Source: Marchantia polymorpha subsp. ruderalis (taxonomy: Eukaryota > Streptophyta > Marchantiopsida > Marchantiales > Marchantiaceae). Taken from it: DNA of 64,000 nucleotides. Both the position numbers and the translations under genes were made by a program. Shown one piece after another: positions 50,901 through 62,950 of this stretch. Within the stretch, counting starts at the first letter, position 1. Each line of letters opens with the position of its first letter. Below the pieces are notes generated by a model. The model was not told the DNA's origin. It worked only from the letters and a program-made list of their open reading frames with translations, and ran no database searches. The stretch spans positions 9,116,501 to 9,180,500 of the forward strand of contig AP031353.1 in assembly GCA_037833965.1 (NCBI GenBank). The letters are read 5' to 3'.

Positions 50901-53016
50901 AATCCACCTAACACAAGACAGGCGAAATTTGCCTCCGATTTAGCATGTCCAGTTGAGTTTAGCGCTCGAATCAGAAATTCTTCTATCGCAGAGAAAAAAT
51001 AATCTGATTATCTTCCTACTCAAGCAACCTTGTATGAATGACTTTGAGGGAGTCAACTTTAAGCTATGATAGATAACCAAATCGAATACTCGAACCAAGA
51101 ATGCATCAACGAACCAAAGACCAGGTCTGAAAAATGTGACTTTATATACTATGCACGTGAGGGTGGACACATACACTGCATCGTATACTTATCAAGATAT
51201 TCAAAACGAAGATACATGACTACTACAAGAATTCTTATGACACCCAAGTGTTCTTATTCAAGTTTGCCAAGTTAGTCTCTTATGACGTCAAATTGAACTC
51301 ATATCCATGGAATTAGGTGTTACAACAGAAAAAGATAAAGGACCTTTGCATCTCAAATATCCTAAGTATATACCTTGGTTCCTGTATGTCCGCACAAGAT
51401 CCTCAGTCACTTCCAAGGTTTTCTGAGCGAACAGGCCCTCAGTGCCACCTGCGAAGTGATGTTCAAGTTTACATATGCAACATGCTGAAATAAACACATG
51501 CTAAGAGCTATATGTACTCTTTGAAAAGTAATTGTCTGCCTTCAGATGCTGAAAGAGATAACCTCATTATATATATGCGGATAAAGAAGTAAATTAAAAC
51601 TATCTAAATATTAAAACTATCGTTGAGGCAAGACCTTACAAATTCTTCACAGTGACATTCAAGCATAATGACAAACCTGCCATCCAATGAATTTTCTTTG
51701 CTGACGAAGTTGGGTGGACGGTAGCTATTAGTCAACTTAGAATGAAACAGTTTTGCTCAAAAAAAGTCCTCGCAAGTAAGCTGTACTTACCAACAAATCC
51801 GAGGAGGACATTTGAGGTGTTGTGAGCTTTCAAGGCATCAAACAAGCCTGTTACGACATTATGTCCGCCAGGTGACTGACGGCCACAAAAGACAACGCCA
51901 ACCCTATGCGAAAGACAGTCATAACAATCCGTCAATTTCAGAGCAGCCAGTATCTTCTTTGTAGGATGACTCAGCCCAGGGTGGACAAAATCAAGCAACA
52001 TTTTCAGACATGAAAAATGTGGTAGGTGCGGTGCTACACCTGAGCGGAACACTTTGAGAAACTCCATTCTCACTTTGAGAATTTCCATTCTCTGTGCCAC
52101 TTGGTGCTTTAAGGTGAACTAAAGGTAATCCATAAGTTAGAGGAAAAGATCGACTGATAACGAGAGCGTCGGCGGGATCTGCAGCAACGGTGGAATCTCC
52201 GCGGACTAATTCAACATGGCTTCCCTGGAACGAAGCACACACACAGGCTCAGAACTATGAATAAAAAATATATTGGCAGGGGAAAAAAATGATTGGAATC
52301 CTAGAATCCGAAAAAATTCATAAATGTCGAACTGCAGCATGACGAGATTGTGTGTTAGCGGGTGCTTCTCCATGATCTATACTTCAATTATTCGCTGGGG
52401 CAGGAACAAAAGTGTAGTTCAAACACTCTGTAGGTACACTTGCTAACTAATCAGCCATTAAAACCCAACAATGAGAGGCGAGAAAGACAATGGCATTGAC
52501 AACAGGTGAGGAGGAAAACACTGCAATGAACAAGTCCTGTGCTAGGCCAAACGCTTCAACTGGGATACAATACCGGGTGTCAGAATCGTAACAGACCTCC
52601 GGTGGATTACCCAACGCAGCTTCCGTATATACTGCTTAGTCCCTCGAAATATAAGAAATTTGAAAATTTCACAACACAACGATTGGTAGAACAGAAACGA
52701 GCGTACCGAGAATTTATGTAGATTCAAATTACGTGTCTTTCAAGAATCTGAAAATAATTCAAGCTCCATGCGACAGTAACAAGTAACACCTCTCTTCCAG
52801 TATTCACTACTAGCTGTGGGACAAAAAGCACCTCTCTAAACGTCCTAAGATCAAAACGTAGAGTTGTAGATGCCACCACACTCTGATGCAAATTCAACTC
52901 GGGCAAATGGCATGACAATGTTACGTAACACTAACCTGCAATGCCGGCGGGAGACGCGCCTTGTATGCGGTGCGAACATGCTGAAGAGTGGAGAGCTCCA
53001 CCAGCGGCACTCCCAT
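44927..53016 (-). CDS. PFP-ALPHA: PPi-dependent phosphofructokinase (PFP), alpha subunit
   Basis: PFP interconverts fructose 6-phosphate and fructose 1,6-bisphosphate with pyrophosphate in the cytosol; plants use an alpha (regulatory) and a beta (catalytic) subunit. Nineteen exons were joined by GT-AG borders, from 52936-53016 ([20 protein letters not shown]) to 44927-45055 ([14 protein letters not shown], stop TAG). They total 1860 nt, 619 residues with no break, matching the usual alpha length of about 617. Seen: [13 protein letters not shown] (92-104), [20 protein letters not shown] (265-276), [79 protein letters not shown]. These blocks match the alpha, not the beta, subunit. Odd: TIDGD (219-223) has the catalytic Asp normally seen in beta, and part of exon 5 is tandemly duplicated downstream (50640-50758). 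In-frame Met 53190 could add 58 residues. Confidence 0.96.
45405..45431. repeat. Perfect 11-bp hairpin in last PFP intron
   Basis: CGGTGAAATCT at 45405-45415 and its exact reverse complement at 45421-45431, with loop TCAGG, inside the 1085-bp intron between exons 18 and 19. Confidence 0.85.
47602..47625. repeat. Perfect 9-bp hairpin in a PFP intron
   Basis: TTGCAGCCG and its reverse complement flank TTTAAT in the long intron (47385-48198) between exons 13 and 14. Confidence 0.8.
50640..50878 (-). repeat. Tandem duplication (119 bp) of PFP exon 5 part with its splice donor
   Basis: Two diverged copies with a 119-bp offset. The copy at 50759-50878 is the part of the used exon 5 (50794-50907) that encodes [18 protein letters not shown], plus its GTAGGTGATGA donor. 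The copy at 50640-50758 lies in the next intron. It reads [13 protein letters not shown] and then PPSE in place of VLIGG, and keeps a GAG/GTAGGTGATGA donor at 50675. It has no clear acceptor of its own, so it looks like a decaying duplicate rather than an alternative exon. Confidence 0.85.
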
Positions 53017-53960
53017 CGTGAAGATGAGCTTCAAAATGCAAACCAAAAAGGGAGAATCGACGAGTTTGTGGATCTTTGATCGGCCGACGATGCTCCTCTC
53101 CCGTCCCACTCTCTTGAAGAGCAAGAGCACCCCGTTGCAAAACACGAGCGAGCTCACGGCGCTTACACGAGAGATATCGATCCAAGACAAGTGTATGCCT
53201 CGCGAATATGCCTAGATGCTCTGGACGCTCCCGCACGCCTGTGCTAACCCATGACACCGACTGACTACGACCTCCCCTAACTTCGTAGAGGGAGATTCAG
53301 TCACGATCGACGAGGAAGGAGCGAGCGTCTAATTAACCATGAAGAAAAACCTCCTCTCTTGATGCCAACGCTCCCATCTAATCATTTCTATCTACCAGTT
53401 TATTCTCACTTAACAAGTATTGTTATATATCAAATTATTTGAGGGAGCTCTCCGTCCTCGTCTTCCGTTCGATATGTCCTCTCATCGCGCTTTAAATAAG
53501 AAACAAACGGGATTGCCATACGATTTATTATAATTTCCTACCGTTGTCAGCAGAATGTCAGTTATATTAAGAGTTCTTTTAGAAGATAGGAAGACACGTG
53601 TTCAAGATAATGTTAGGCAGCGCTGATTGGAGTTAGGAATGTAAACGAGAAATCAAACGGAAACGAAGAGGCGAAAAAACGTGATCGCTTTACTAGTAGG
53701 TGAGTAGGCAGCACCCAACACAAAGATAAGCTTTGTAAAATCAGCCCATTCCGCATGACGCGGACACGGACGCTGGACCATTAAACAAGTGGATTATAAG
53801 ATCCTCGAATTGTCGTTCTGACACGCTGGACAGTGGCAATTGGCTCCGCGTGTATGGCATTCAGTATTCACCTGTTTGTCTCTGCGTCGAGATTGCTGCT
53901 CCCAGGATTCAAGAGTAAAACAATCTACACACTTGTCATAGTATTTTTGGCAACAAGTAA
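53017..53960 (-). promoter_or_regulatory. Upstream region of the PFP alpha gene
   Basis: GC-richer than the block to the right. The PFP reading frame stays open upstream to an in-frame ATG at 53190. No defined promoter element could be fixed. Confidence 0.45.
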
Positions 53961-56900
53961 CATAGACAAACACATAGACATGGCACGCGAATAACCATAA
54001 AGGTTACAAGTATAACTTTGGAACGTGAGGACAGATGGATGATTCCATTATTGAGTGAGGTAATGTTCACCAACCTGCCATTGAAAAATGGTGTTTTCAG
54101 TTTTTTCTTGTCAAAGAATATTATCAGAATTTTATATTTTATGAATTGAGTTTGAGGAGGTATTTATGTGACCAAGTTAACGAGTGTTGCTTATTTGATT
54201 ATTACTAATCCTATACATTATCCAGCTTTTTAGAATATATATTTTCCTGGATGGACCTTGCAAGTATGGTGGCAACCGCCAAGGTTTTCCTCGTAAAGAT
54301 TATGCAAAGATTTCCTCTTTTTGTTTATTTTTTATTTGTACTTGTGTAGAATTATATTTGACATGTTTGTGAAAAATTTTATGCCAGTACATCTTGTTCA
54401 GCGATAAAGTGAATCCATTGTTTTCAGAAAATGTCTCTATTGTCCTATGGACACTACTGATTGATCTTTTGCATAAAATTACAATCTCGTCAGTTAATTG
54501 AACATCATATGCTGTTGTTCTGTCTAAAACGCTTTATCTTGGATAGTGAATTTATTATCTACATATATGTTGTGATCTCATTTTTCATGAGGATGTAATT
54601 TTTAAGATCTATACAAAAATAATTATTATATCAGTATACTTCTAGAAAATTTTCAAAATCATCATATGAATAATGTAATTCTCCTATCAAAACATGAATC
54701 AAAGAACAAATTGTTAACGGTTAACTAAATCTTGTTTAAATCTAATTACTTTGATAATGATAAATTGCAAAAAAAATTTATAACAACATAAAAGGGCTAG
54801 TATATGATTTATGTGACAGAAATAATTTTTCGAATATAGATGTCTTGTTTTTATCAAGACACATGTTCAATGCAAATTAATAAAATTTACGTATCAATCT
54901 TTCAAGATATTGCATGCTTAAAATATAAAATGACTTTTTTGTAATAATCTTAATTTATTTTAATTTATTTTTTATTTCTTTTTAAATTAATTTATATTTA
55001 TATTTAATAATATTTAATTCTATTAAAAATTTTAATAAATTAAAAATTCAATTTTTTGGCCGTTATTAAATAATAAGAATTTTATTATATAATATAAAAT
55101 TTAGTGTTAGTAAACGTAATGTAATGATCTCAATCATAAATTTCTTGGGAAAAAAATTTGAGGAAATTTGTTTCAAATTTATAATTTTTTATGTAAATAT
55201 TTATATCAGATTTTATTTTGTGCATATGTATATATATATATATATATAGTATCTTATAATTATTGAACTGAATCTATCATATTTTGGATTTTAGAAAAAA
55301 ATATTATTTTAATTAGATCAGGCTTCACATATTTTTAAAAAAGTTTTGATTGTATGATTGAAAAGTGCATAAATTATTTTTATCATGAAGCATGTGTTGT
55401 TTGTTAAAGTAGAGTCAAGCACTTAGATATAATTAATACATCAAACGATTGATTCGACTCTAGAAGTTAAGAACACAACAAATTTCATGTCAAATAGTAA
55501 GTTTGAACCAATTAGAGAGCTGAAGCCAACTTTCTTACGTCCTGCAAACTTATCAATCTAAATACACATTATTACATTAATTAGAGTTAAGCAAGAATTT
55601 AATTGATTTTATAACATCATGAATCATATAGATATAGATAAGGACTTAAAAATGCAAGTTTTTTTATTTATTTTTTGTTCTAAGAAATAACCACATGGAA
55701 CTTTACATCATTAAGTGAATAATTGTCAAAAATATCATCTTAGCAATTTGATTAGATTTGCATTTTTAAATAAATTGAACTATATATCAGGAAATTTTAT
55801 CTAGGATTTCAATAAAAAAAAAGTTCTTTGGAACATGTTTATGAACTGATGTAAATTGCTTCAAATTCTGAAATGCTTAGACATTCAAGATATGTTAATG
55901 CTACAGAACTTTATTTCATAATTTTGCTTGATTTTTTAATTGTGATAGAGAATTTTCTGCCCAAGTATTATATAGTTGAAAAGTAGAACTTTGATACAAA
56001 TGCTTTAATAAACAAAAGAAGGTTTCTGAGTGAAAGTTGAATAATTCAATAATTTGTGAAATATTTCCATTTATTAATATCAAGAAACATCAATTTACTA
56101 TCAAATCTTGTTATGTAAAGTTAAAAGATAAGAGAATTATTTTATTTTCATAAACTATTTTTGTTTGAAATGATTTACGTTAGAATTACACTCTTGCTAT
56201 GATATTTATTTATGTTTTATTTGAATCATTCAATTCGATAAATTTTTTGATTTATAAAAATACTTGATTTCATTTCAAATTTTTATATTCATTGAGATTT
56301 TTTTCCTTAATGATTACATAAAAAAATATTGAAAAAAATTATAAATATTTGAGTATTAATACATTTGATATTGCAAAAATTTACATGCAATTGAGATGCA
56401 CACAAGTGCAACAATAATAAATATACTTGATTTGTTATGCGGGCTAGGTTCACAAAATCACCATGAGTTCTTGAAAAAAACTAAAAATAATTGCCAAAAT
56501 ATTCTGCTAATTTTTGTGTATATCAATAGTTTTAGCAGTTTAGGTTTTAGGATTTATTTAAACCTTAAATCTAATATGTAATTTGAGTAAACTAAGTATC
56601 ATAAGATTTGATTTGACTCATGATAACCTATTATTTTAAGAATTATACTCACAGAATTATTATTACTGTGAAGAACATTCTAAAATTATACATAACATAA
56701 GTTACTTTTTCAAATATAATTAATTTCAATTAAAAATGGCTTAATTAAAAAATATAGATTTTAATAAAATATAAATAGTTAACAAAATAACGAGTTTAAA
56801 TTATCTATGCTTCTCTTGCACAATATTTCAAAGTTTAAAAACACTTTCCAAATGAATAATTTTGTAAACACTCTAATTAGATTCATGTAACTCAATCTTT

Positions 56901-58430
56901 ATGAACTCAATTTTTTTAATAAAACTACAAATCTGATTTAGTGATTCTTGATGTTGATATGTTACACTGTAGTTTTTTATTATCACAACAAAGATTGACA
57001 ATTTCATATTTCAAATTCATCTAAGTTATAAATTCTCTCAATCATGTAGCTTCCTTTGCTATGCAAAGCTAGTTTCATTATGAACTAAGCTATAAAGTTT
57101 TCCAAAGTAAATCTTTAACTAATGCATCTATCATCAAATGTAATTGCATATTCAACTGTAATTTTTTTTTCTCAAAATCTTGTACACATTGTATAATCAT
57201 CTAGGATAGTAAAGAATTGGCATTTTTTGATAAAATATCAAACAAAATATCATAAAATTTACTAATATAGAGGTATAAAAGACTTATTTTCATAAATTTT
57301 CAATGCGTATATATTTTAATTGACATGTATGTGCTCATCTTGATCGCATTTGAAGCAACATGAATTCTTGTGCATACAATAAAATATAAAATTTTTCCCA
57401 CAAATTTATCATTAAAAATTGATGACATCTTTTGCTTTTCATTGAAATCTCTTAAAAATTGAGTCATAGAAAGTTTGAAATATGTTGCTTAAGGTGTTTA
57501 TTCTTTTAGAGTTTATCGTGTTAAACTTATCAAGCACATGTACTTGTATTAACTAAATCATAGTAATTACTTTCCAATATTTTGATGCACATCCATTAAT
57601 AATATACTCTTGAATTTATCCAAATCTTTCATCTTAAACATAAATTTCAATTGGTTATTGCATACGTCTAAGTTGAATTGATATTTGGCCAAAATGAACA
57701 TAGCATTCACGTAGATCACTAAAACCGTAAGTAAAAAAATAGAATTTTTTAAATATATACGTGCAAATCATACACACTTTGTGAAAACTTTTGTGTTTTC
57801 ATAAATTCATCAAACATTGCATACCATTGCATAAGATGCATATATTGACTTTAGCAATCTAAAAATCAAATTATATTGAAATTTTTTTTACTTCTCATAT
57901 AAAATGCTATGATCACATATCATTTTATACCATATATAGATTGAATTTTGTATTAAATGCACATTCTAGTCAAATTGTAGCATATTTTGCTAAAATTTAA
58001 AAAAACTTTGTTGTAATGCACATTTCTTTTGTGAAAATATTAATCACTAACTTGGTTAATTTTTTTTTTATCTTCATCTTCAAGATAACACTTCAATTTG
58101 TACATCCAGTTCCTATTTAGAAGAAAAGTCATTCATAGAAAGTTTCACTAGTTTTCACGTTTTGTTATTCATCAATAATTGCATCCTACTCTTCATAGAA
58201 TTTTACAATTAAGCTTACTAACAAAAGATTGAACTTTTTCATATAAACATGGTTTTTTTCTTCCGATATCAATGCAATGCAATGATTATTTTCAATCTCA
58301 TATCATGATCTTTAAAAATGAATAAGACAATCAATCATATATGTATTATAGGTTTTTCACTAATCAAATTTGATGAACTCCTAGTAGTTTGCTAGCTTAA
58401 TACTTCCCCCATAGGCGTTGTAGTCTGAGG
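53961..58430. other. AT-rich gene-free block
   Basis: Extremely AT-rich with long A/T runs, a (TA)n at 55226-55248 and few CG dinucleotides. No coding similarity was seen on either strand. It is probably old repetitive DNA. Confidence 0.6.
55226..55248. repeat. (TA)n microsatellite
   Basis: About eleven consecutive TA units. Confidence 0.9.
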
Positions 58431-58439
58431 GGTAGCTTA

Positions 58440-59510
58440 GCACTGACATTTAAGACCAAGTACATTCTCTACTTTAATTTTGTCCTGAAGATTCAATTCT
58501 TCCCAAAATGCTCTCTAAGTTTGTACTCAAATCTCCTTCCCAATCTTTTTCACTCCTTTGTGCAAAAATCTTCAAGTAAATCTCTCTCTTCCTTTGCAAA
58601 AATCTACTTCTTTGTTCCCCCAAAATCTCCTTCCCTTTTTCCTTACAAAATGTGTTTATTTTTTTCCTAATCTCCTTTCTCTCACATCAAAAGACTTTAC
58701 TCTCCCTTTGAAATCTCTTCCACTCTCATGTAGGAAAATCTCTCTTTGTGTGAATTATTTGATCCCCCTCGGAAATTCTCTCCTCTCCCTTCATGTGGGA
58801 ATTTTTTCCCCTCTCCACTTCACACCCCGCTCCTAATATTTAGTCTTCCATCTTTACTACATCTACACTTGAATACTTTTTCTTCTTTGGCAAGCTCTTA
58901 CAATAGAAGAACGATGAACTAGACCTACTCTTGACTGAATGCTTCTCTCAAAATCGCTCGGCAAGAAAAAACACACGTTCGAGATCATTCACATTCTGTA
59001 ACTTCGGAAGCCAAACAATCTATATGCCACAAAGCTTCTCCAAACCAAAAATATGAATTGTTTGATCTTCTTCCGAACGCCATACCTCCAAAGACTAATA
59101 CACTTTCCTCACAAAATTGGACAGATAATGGCTCGATGCACTGCAAATCTCGTCAACTTTCTTCCACTTCCCTTCCCATCACCTTCTCTCTCTAAGCTCT
59201 CTCCCTCGAGCGTTCTCTGGGCCTCTCCATCAGCTCGTTCGGCCGCAACCATCATTCCGAGCTTGATCACCCTGATCTTCACCTAATTGCTCGGCCGTCA
59301 TCTGATCATGCGGCTGCCATTTGATTCCTAAGCCTAATTCACATCCCCTCTTGCATTCTTCTGCCTCTTAGGTGTGGCTCAATCTGCATCTGATCCCTAA
59401 TCTATTCATTCGCCTTCTTTTGCCGCATTTTCCTTTCCGCCTTCTAGCAAAACACTTCCCTTACTTCTCTCACTCTCATTCTCTCGCTTTCACTCTTGCA
59501 ACATATTCTC
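58440..59510. other. Pyrimidine-rich segment next to the gene fragments
   Basis: The plus strand is CT-rich, with repeated wording such as AAATCTCCTTCCC and AAAATCT around 58530-58800, and GC-richer DNA with Ser/Pro-rich frames at 59127-59286. One frame (MARCTANLVNFLPLPFPSPS) resembles a transit-peptide composition, but this may be due to base skew. It borders the 3' end of the HSP90C fragment and may belong to the same composite insertion. No family was recognised. Confidence 0.4.
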
Positions 59511-59518
59511 TCAGTTCT

Positions 59519-60031
59519 AGGGACGTAGAGTATACTCTTGAATTTGATTTCACCCTCAATATTGAAGTGAGTGTAAAACATTGGGTCGATGAACTCTTGG
59601 AAGATGCTATTGAAGAAACCATTGGAGTACTTCTTGGTGACCTCCTTCAAAGATCAAAGCAAGATTGGTTTCGTCTCATTAGTCAGCTCTCGGTCGAGAT
59701 ACTTCTTTGACATGGTTTTTGTCTTCACTTGGTAGGTGCAGATTGGGAAAGAAATGAATTGTTAAAAATTCTTCACAAGGTTTTGAATTCTAATAGGATT
59801 GAGATACTCATCCTTAGCATTAGTTTTCAATTATACTGCAATGTAATTTCCTTGTGGTATCATCATCGCATGATAGTCTCCTTGACGATTGTGTAAGAGC
59901 TAGTATCTGTTTCTCCTCTTATACATACTGTTAGTCTGCCTTAGCACTTTTTGTTGAGATGACAACCTTTTTTGAGATAAGGAATGCATATTAGAGCCAA
60001 CGCCACATAGCTCAATGAGATTGTTGTCCGA
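59519..60031 (-). pseudogene. Decayed intronless fragment of plastid HSP90 (HSP90C/HSP90.5)
   Basis: Read on the minus strand, pieces follow the order of plant plastid HSP90: SDNNLI..CGVG (end of the N domain), KVVISTKSAKAD, TSSYTIVKET, RIQNLVKNF, QFISFPI, KTKTMSKKYLD, ELTNETKPI, LKEVTKKYS, IFQEFIDP and HFNIEGEIKFKSILYVP. After this, at about 59519, similarity stops abruptly. There are several in-frame stops (for example TGA at about 59655 and TAA at about 59771) and at least two frameshifts, so no HSP90 could be made. The match runs about 170 residues without an intron, although plant HSP90C genes are intron-rich (family knowledge), which points to an mRNA origin. The wording (ELTNET, KTKT, YTHF) favours the plastid over the ER or cytosolic paralogues. 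Confidence 0.82.
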
Positions 60032-60043
60032 TCAATGCTTGTT

Positions 60044-60595
60044 GTCCATTGGCAACTTGTGCATGCCCATATGCCAACTTCACACAGGAACAAATGATGG
60101 TACTGTCTATCCAGTGATCCAAAACGTTCCTAAAGGAATCTATACTCCACATCACCGATAAATTAAGCGATCAACCCCCGGATTTAGAGAACAAAGTTTC
60201 TCGCACAAAAGCGGAGGTAATATTCACAATACCCTCTAAATGAGGTACACACTAGTTGATTGATTTTGGGTTTCCTTGTCAAAAGGCGTCTCGAGCCTCA
60301 CAAAGAAGTAAACATCGATTTGCAGAATTCCATCATCGAGCTGTTCAACATACAAAGCATCATCCAAGTTATTTAGTGTAGAAGAATCAATGGTAAAGAT
60401 TTGAATTTCTCGCATATCTTTTTTCTTTCTCACCTCCTGCTCCAGTATGCTCTAAGGCACTTCAAGTAAACAGGTTAAACAAGACTGAAAAAAATCAGCA
60501 TTGTGGATTGCGTTTTCAAACAAAATAGCTACTATCCGAGCTTCAATGATATCTCTTGGATCCAAAATCTGCCTTTGTACTCGCTATCCATATGT
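60044..60595 (-). pseudogene. Decayed intronless fragment of a DIS3L2-type RNB exoribonuclease
   Basis: Minus-strand pieces follow the RNB domain of DIS3L2 (plant SOV): DPRDIIEA, VAILFENAIHNADF, LLEVP followed by a stop where Trp is usual, MREIQIFTIDSST, LDDALYVEQLDDG, YFFVR, STSVYLI, ILPPLLCEKLCSLNP, then after a frameshift VMWSIDS, DHWI and SCVKLAYGHAQ. DIS3L2 degrades RNA 3' to 5' in the cytoplasm. The fragment has at least three stops and a frameshift. About five residues (15 nt) are missing where GVHIADVS normally stands before YFV, so the catalytic region is broken. It covers about 185 residues with no intron, and its 3' end runs into the HSP90C fragment. Confidence 0.84.
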
Positions 60596-60609
60596 TGCTT
60601 GAACACATA

Positions 60610-61713
60610 AATTCGCAAAATTTGCAACAAAAATTCAAAGCATAACTTTAAAAAAACTTAAATCAAAATTTTTAACTCTCATGATTTTAAAAAGACATGT
60701 GAGCACCATTTTGTGCTCACATAGTTGATTATGGTTAATCTCTTATTTGATGTAGTTACTTAAAACTTATTGACTACAATCTAGTACTGAAAAAAATTTC
60801 TTCAAAAATTTTTCTCCATTTGTTTCATAATTTTGTCTTGTATTCTATCATTAAAGTCATGTTATCAAGCTTGTTAATAAAATTCATGGGTAAAAATTTA
60901 ACTAGTTAGATACGCAAATTTTGAAATTCTTCATTTTCTTTTAATGACATGAGCTCATCAAAAGAAATTTCCAACTAATAAAAATCTTAAGGTCTCTTGG
61001 ATTCCATAAAAAAATAACTTATCACACCACATATACATTACAAAACATTACTTCTTAGATTTAGAGTGCAATTTAATTCTATTTTTATTAAATAAGAAAA
61101 AATAATTATATATAATAAAATATTTTGAACAAACACAAGAAACATCTATTTGTGGTTCAATTATAAAAATCAAGAATTATTGATTGCAATATGTCAAATA
61201 CAATATTGATAGTTTCAATCAAAATTCATATGATAAACCAGATTGATTCATGATAACAAGATATTATTGTCAAAGAATGTAAAGTATATATACTCATGTG
61301 TCATAATTTATAATTTTATCCATGAATCATACCAATATTAATATTAAATTAAATTAAATTTATCACATATGTTGATATAATCTAGCATGTATAGATTATT
61401 GTGCTTGCGTACTCTTGAAAAATCTTATCATCTATTTTTAACTTAGCTTCTTTGATTCTTGAGCTTCACTAACACTTTTTGAATCTTACATTTGAAAACT
61501 AAATAAGATTACATATCATATAAAAAATCTTATTTAGTTTTGAATCAATATCACACTATCTAAATTGAATCAATGTAAATTACACTACATTAAATATACA
61601 TCCAAATTTTAACAAGAGTCTTCATACAATTGTTTTTACTACTGTGGTCATTTCCAACATAGTATTGTTTTAATTTTTTAAGATTTATATCTAGATTTGC
61701 ATCAAATTTAAAC

Positions 61714-61751
<38 letters not shown>

Positions 61752-62950
61752 TCAATAAATATGATCAAACTCAAATCACATGTAGTGTTATTTTAGATGA
61801 AGATGATGAAAAAAATGATATTATCATGTCAAGTTCCATCTAAAAATGCTTCTATTCATCATAATTGTAGATGGATGATTAGATTTTAACATCTTATCAT
61901 TGTTTTTTCTCTGCTAACTCCAAAATTATTTTCACTCAAATGGGTTTTTGATAGCTCATCATGATTTCAGAAGACAAGTATTGATTTACATGCCCATATT
62001 CTAAACATCTCGCTTCATACTTCCATATATCATTCAAATCAAATCATTCATCAACATTTCAAACTGATAGTGTAATTCAACTTTCTATCAATGAAACAAG
62101 TTTTTATGATCATATATAATTGACACGTTTTTAACAAATTCATACCTTAAGTAAACTCTCATGTAGAGATAAACTCAATATATATCTAAATGTACGTAAT
62201 GGAATAGAATATTTAAATTGAATGCATGATTTAAGAATTGTAATCAAATTTGGTTGTACATAAACACAATGTATTTGCCACATGATCAAATTCAACTGTA
62301 ATGTAACTTGACTATGTAAATTATGATAGTTGTAACTACAAAGGATATTTGAATACTTCTCTTAAAACAAAGTGTCATCTTGAATTATAAGTACACAAGT
62401 ATTTATTATTTATAATGCATGTATATATCATCATACAATATATTTTGTATTACATTTTGGTTCTGGCAAAAAAACAACACTTATTTCAGTAATGATTTTG
62501 GTTAAAAAACCTCCTCTTGAAGCTAAACCATGTTCTTCACCACTTTATTATGAGACTGCAATGCTTTGATCTAATTTGCATTTGATATTTGAAAAAGCCC
62601 CACATTAACTGTTTGATAACTTGACTTCCCATGACAAAACATCGTAGTAGATATTTCAAAATTATTCCTCATTCTTCTGCAACAAAGTCCAACAATGAAC
62701 TTTTGAGATTGAAAATGATTTCTTTCAAGTTAAATGATTCAGCTTCATATTCAACTTATTGGATGTTTGTCTATACAACTGGTCTATGCAAGGTGTAAGG
62801 ATGTACACTATTTCTTTCCGACAACTTCCATCAAATCAAATCTGCATTCAAAAATCAATTCGCACCCTCCAATCTTTAGAACATGATTATGATCCATTAA
62901 AATTTACAATTTTATTTCATTAATGACAACTTAGTTGGAGATAGGTTTGT
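60610..62950. other. AT-rich gene-free block
   Basis: AT-rich, with a long (AT)n at 61719-61748. No coding, no paired terminal repeats and no RNA gene were seen between the DIS3L2 fragment and the Gypsy LTR. Confidence 0.6.
61719..61748. repeat. (AT)n microsatellite
   Basis: About fifteen consecutive AT units. Confidence 0.9.

Noticed and set aside
58400..58460. tRNA-like text (GTAGTCTGAGGGGTAGCTTAGC)
   Set aside because: No anticodon arm or T-arm follows at the right spacing.
59372..59710. 112-codon plus-strand frame
   Set aside because: It is antisense to the HSP90C fragment, whose similarity explains the conserved wording.
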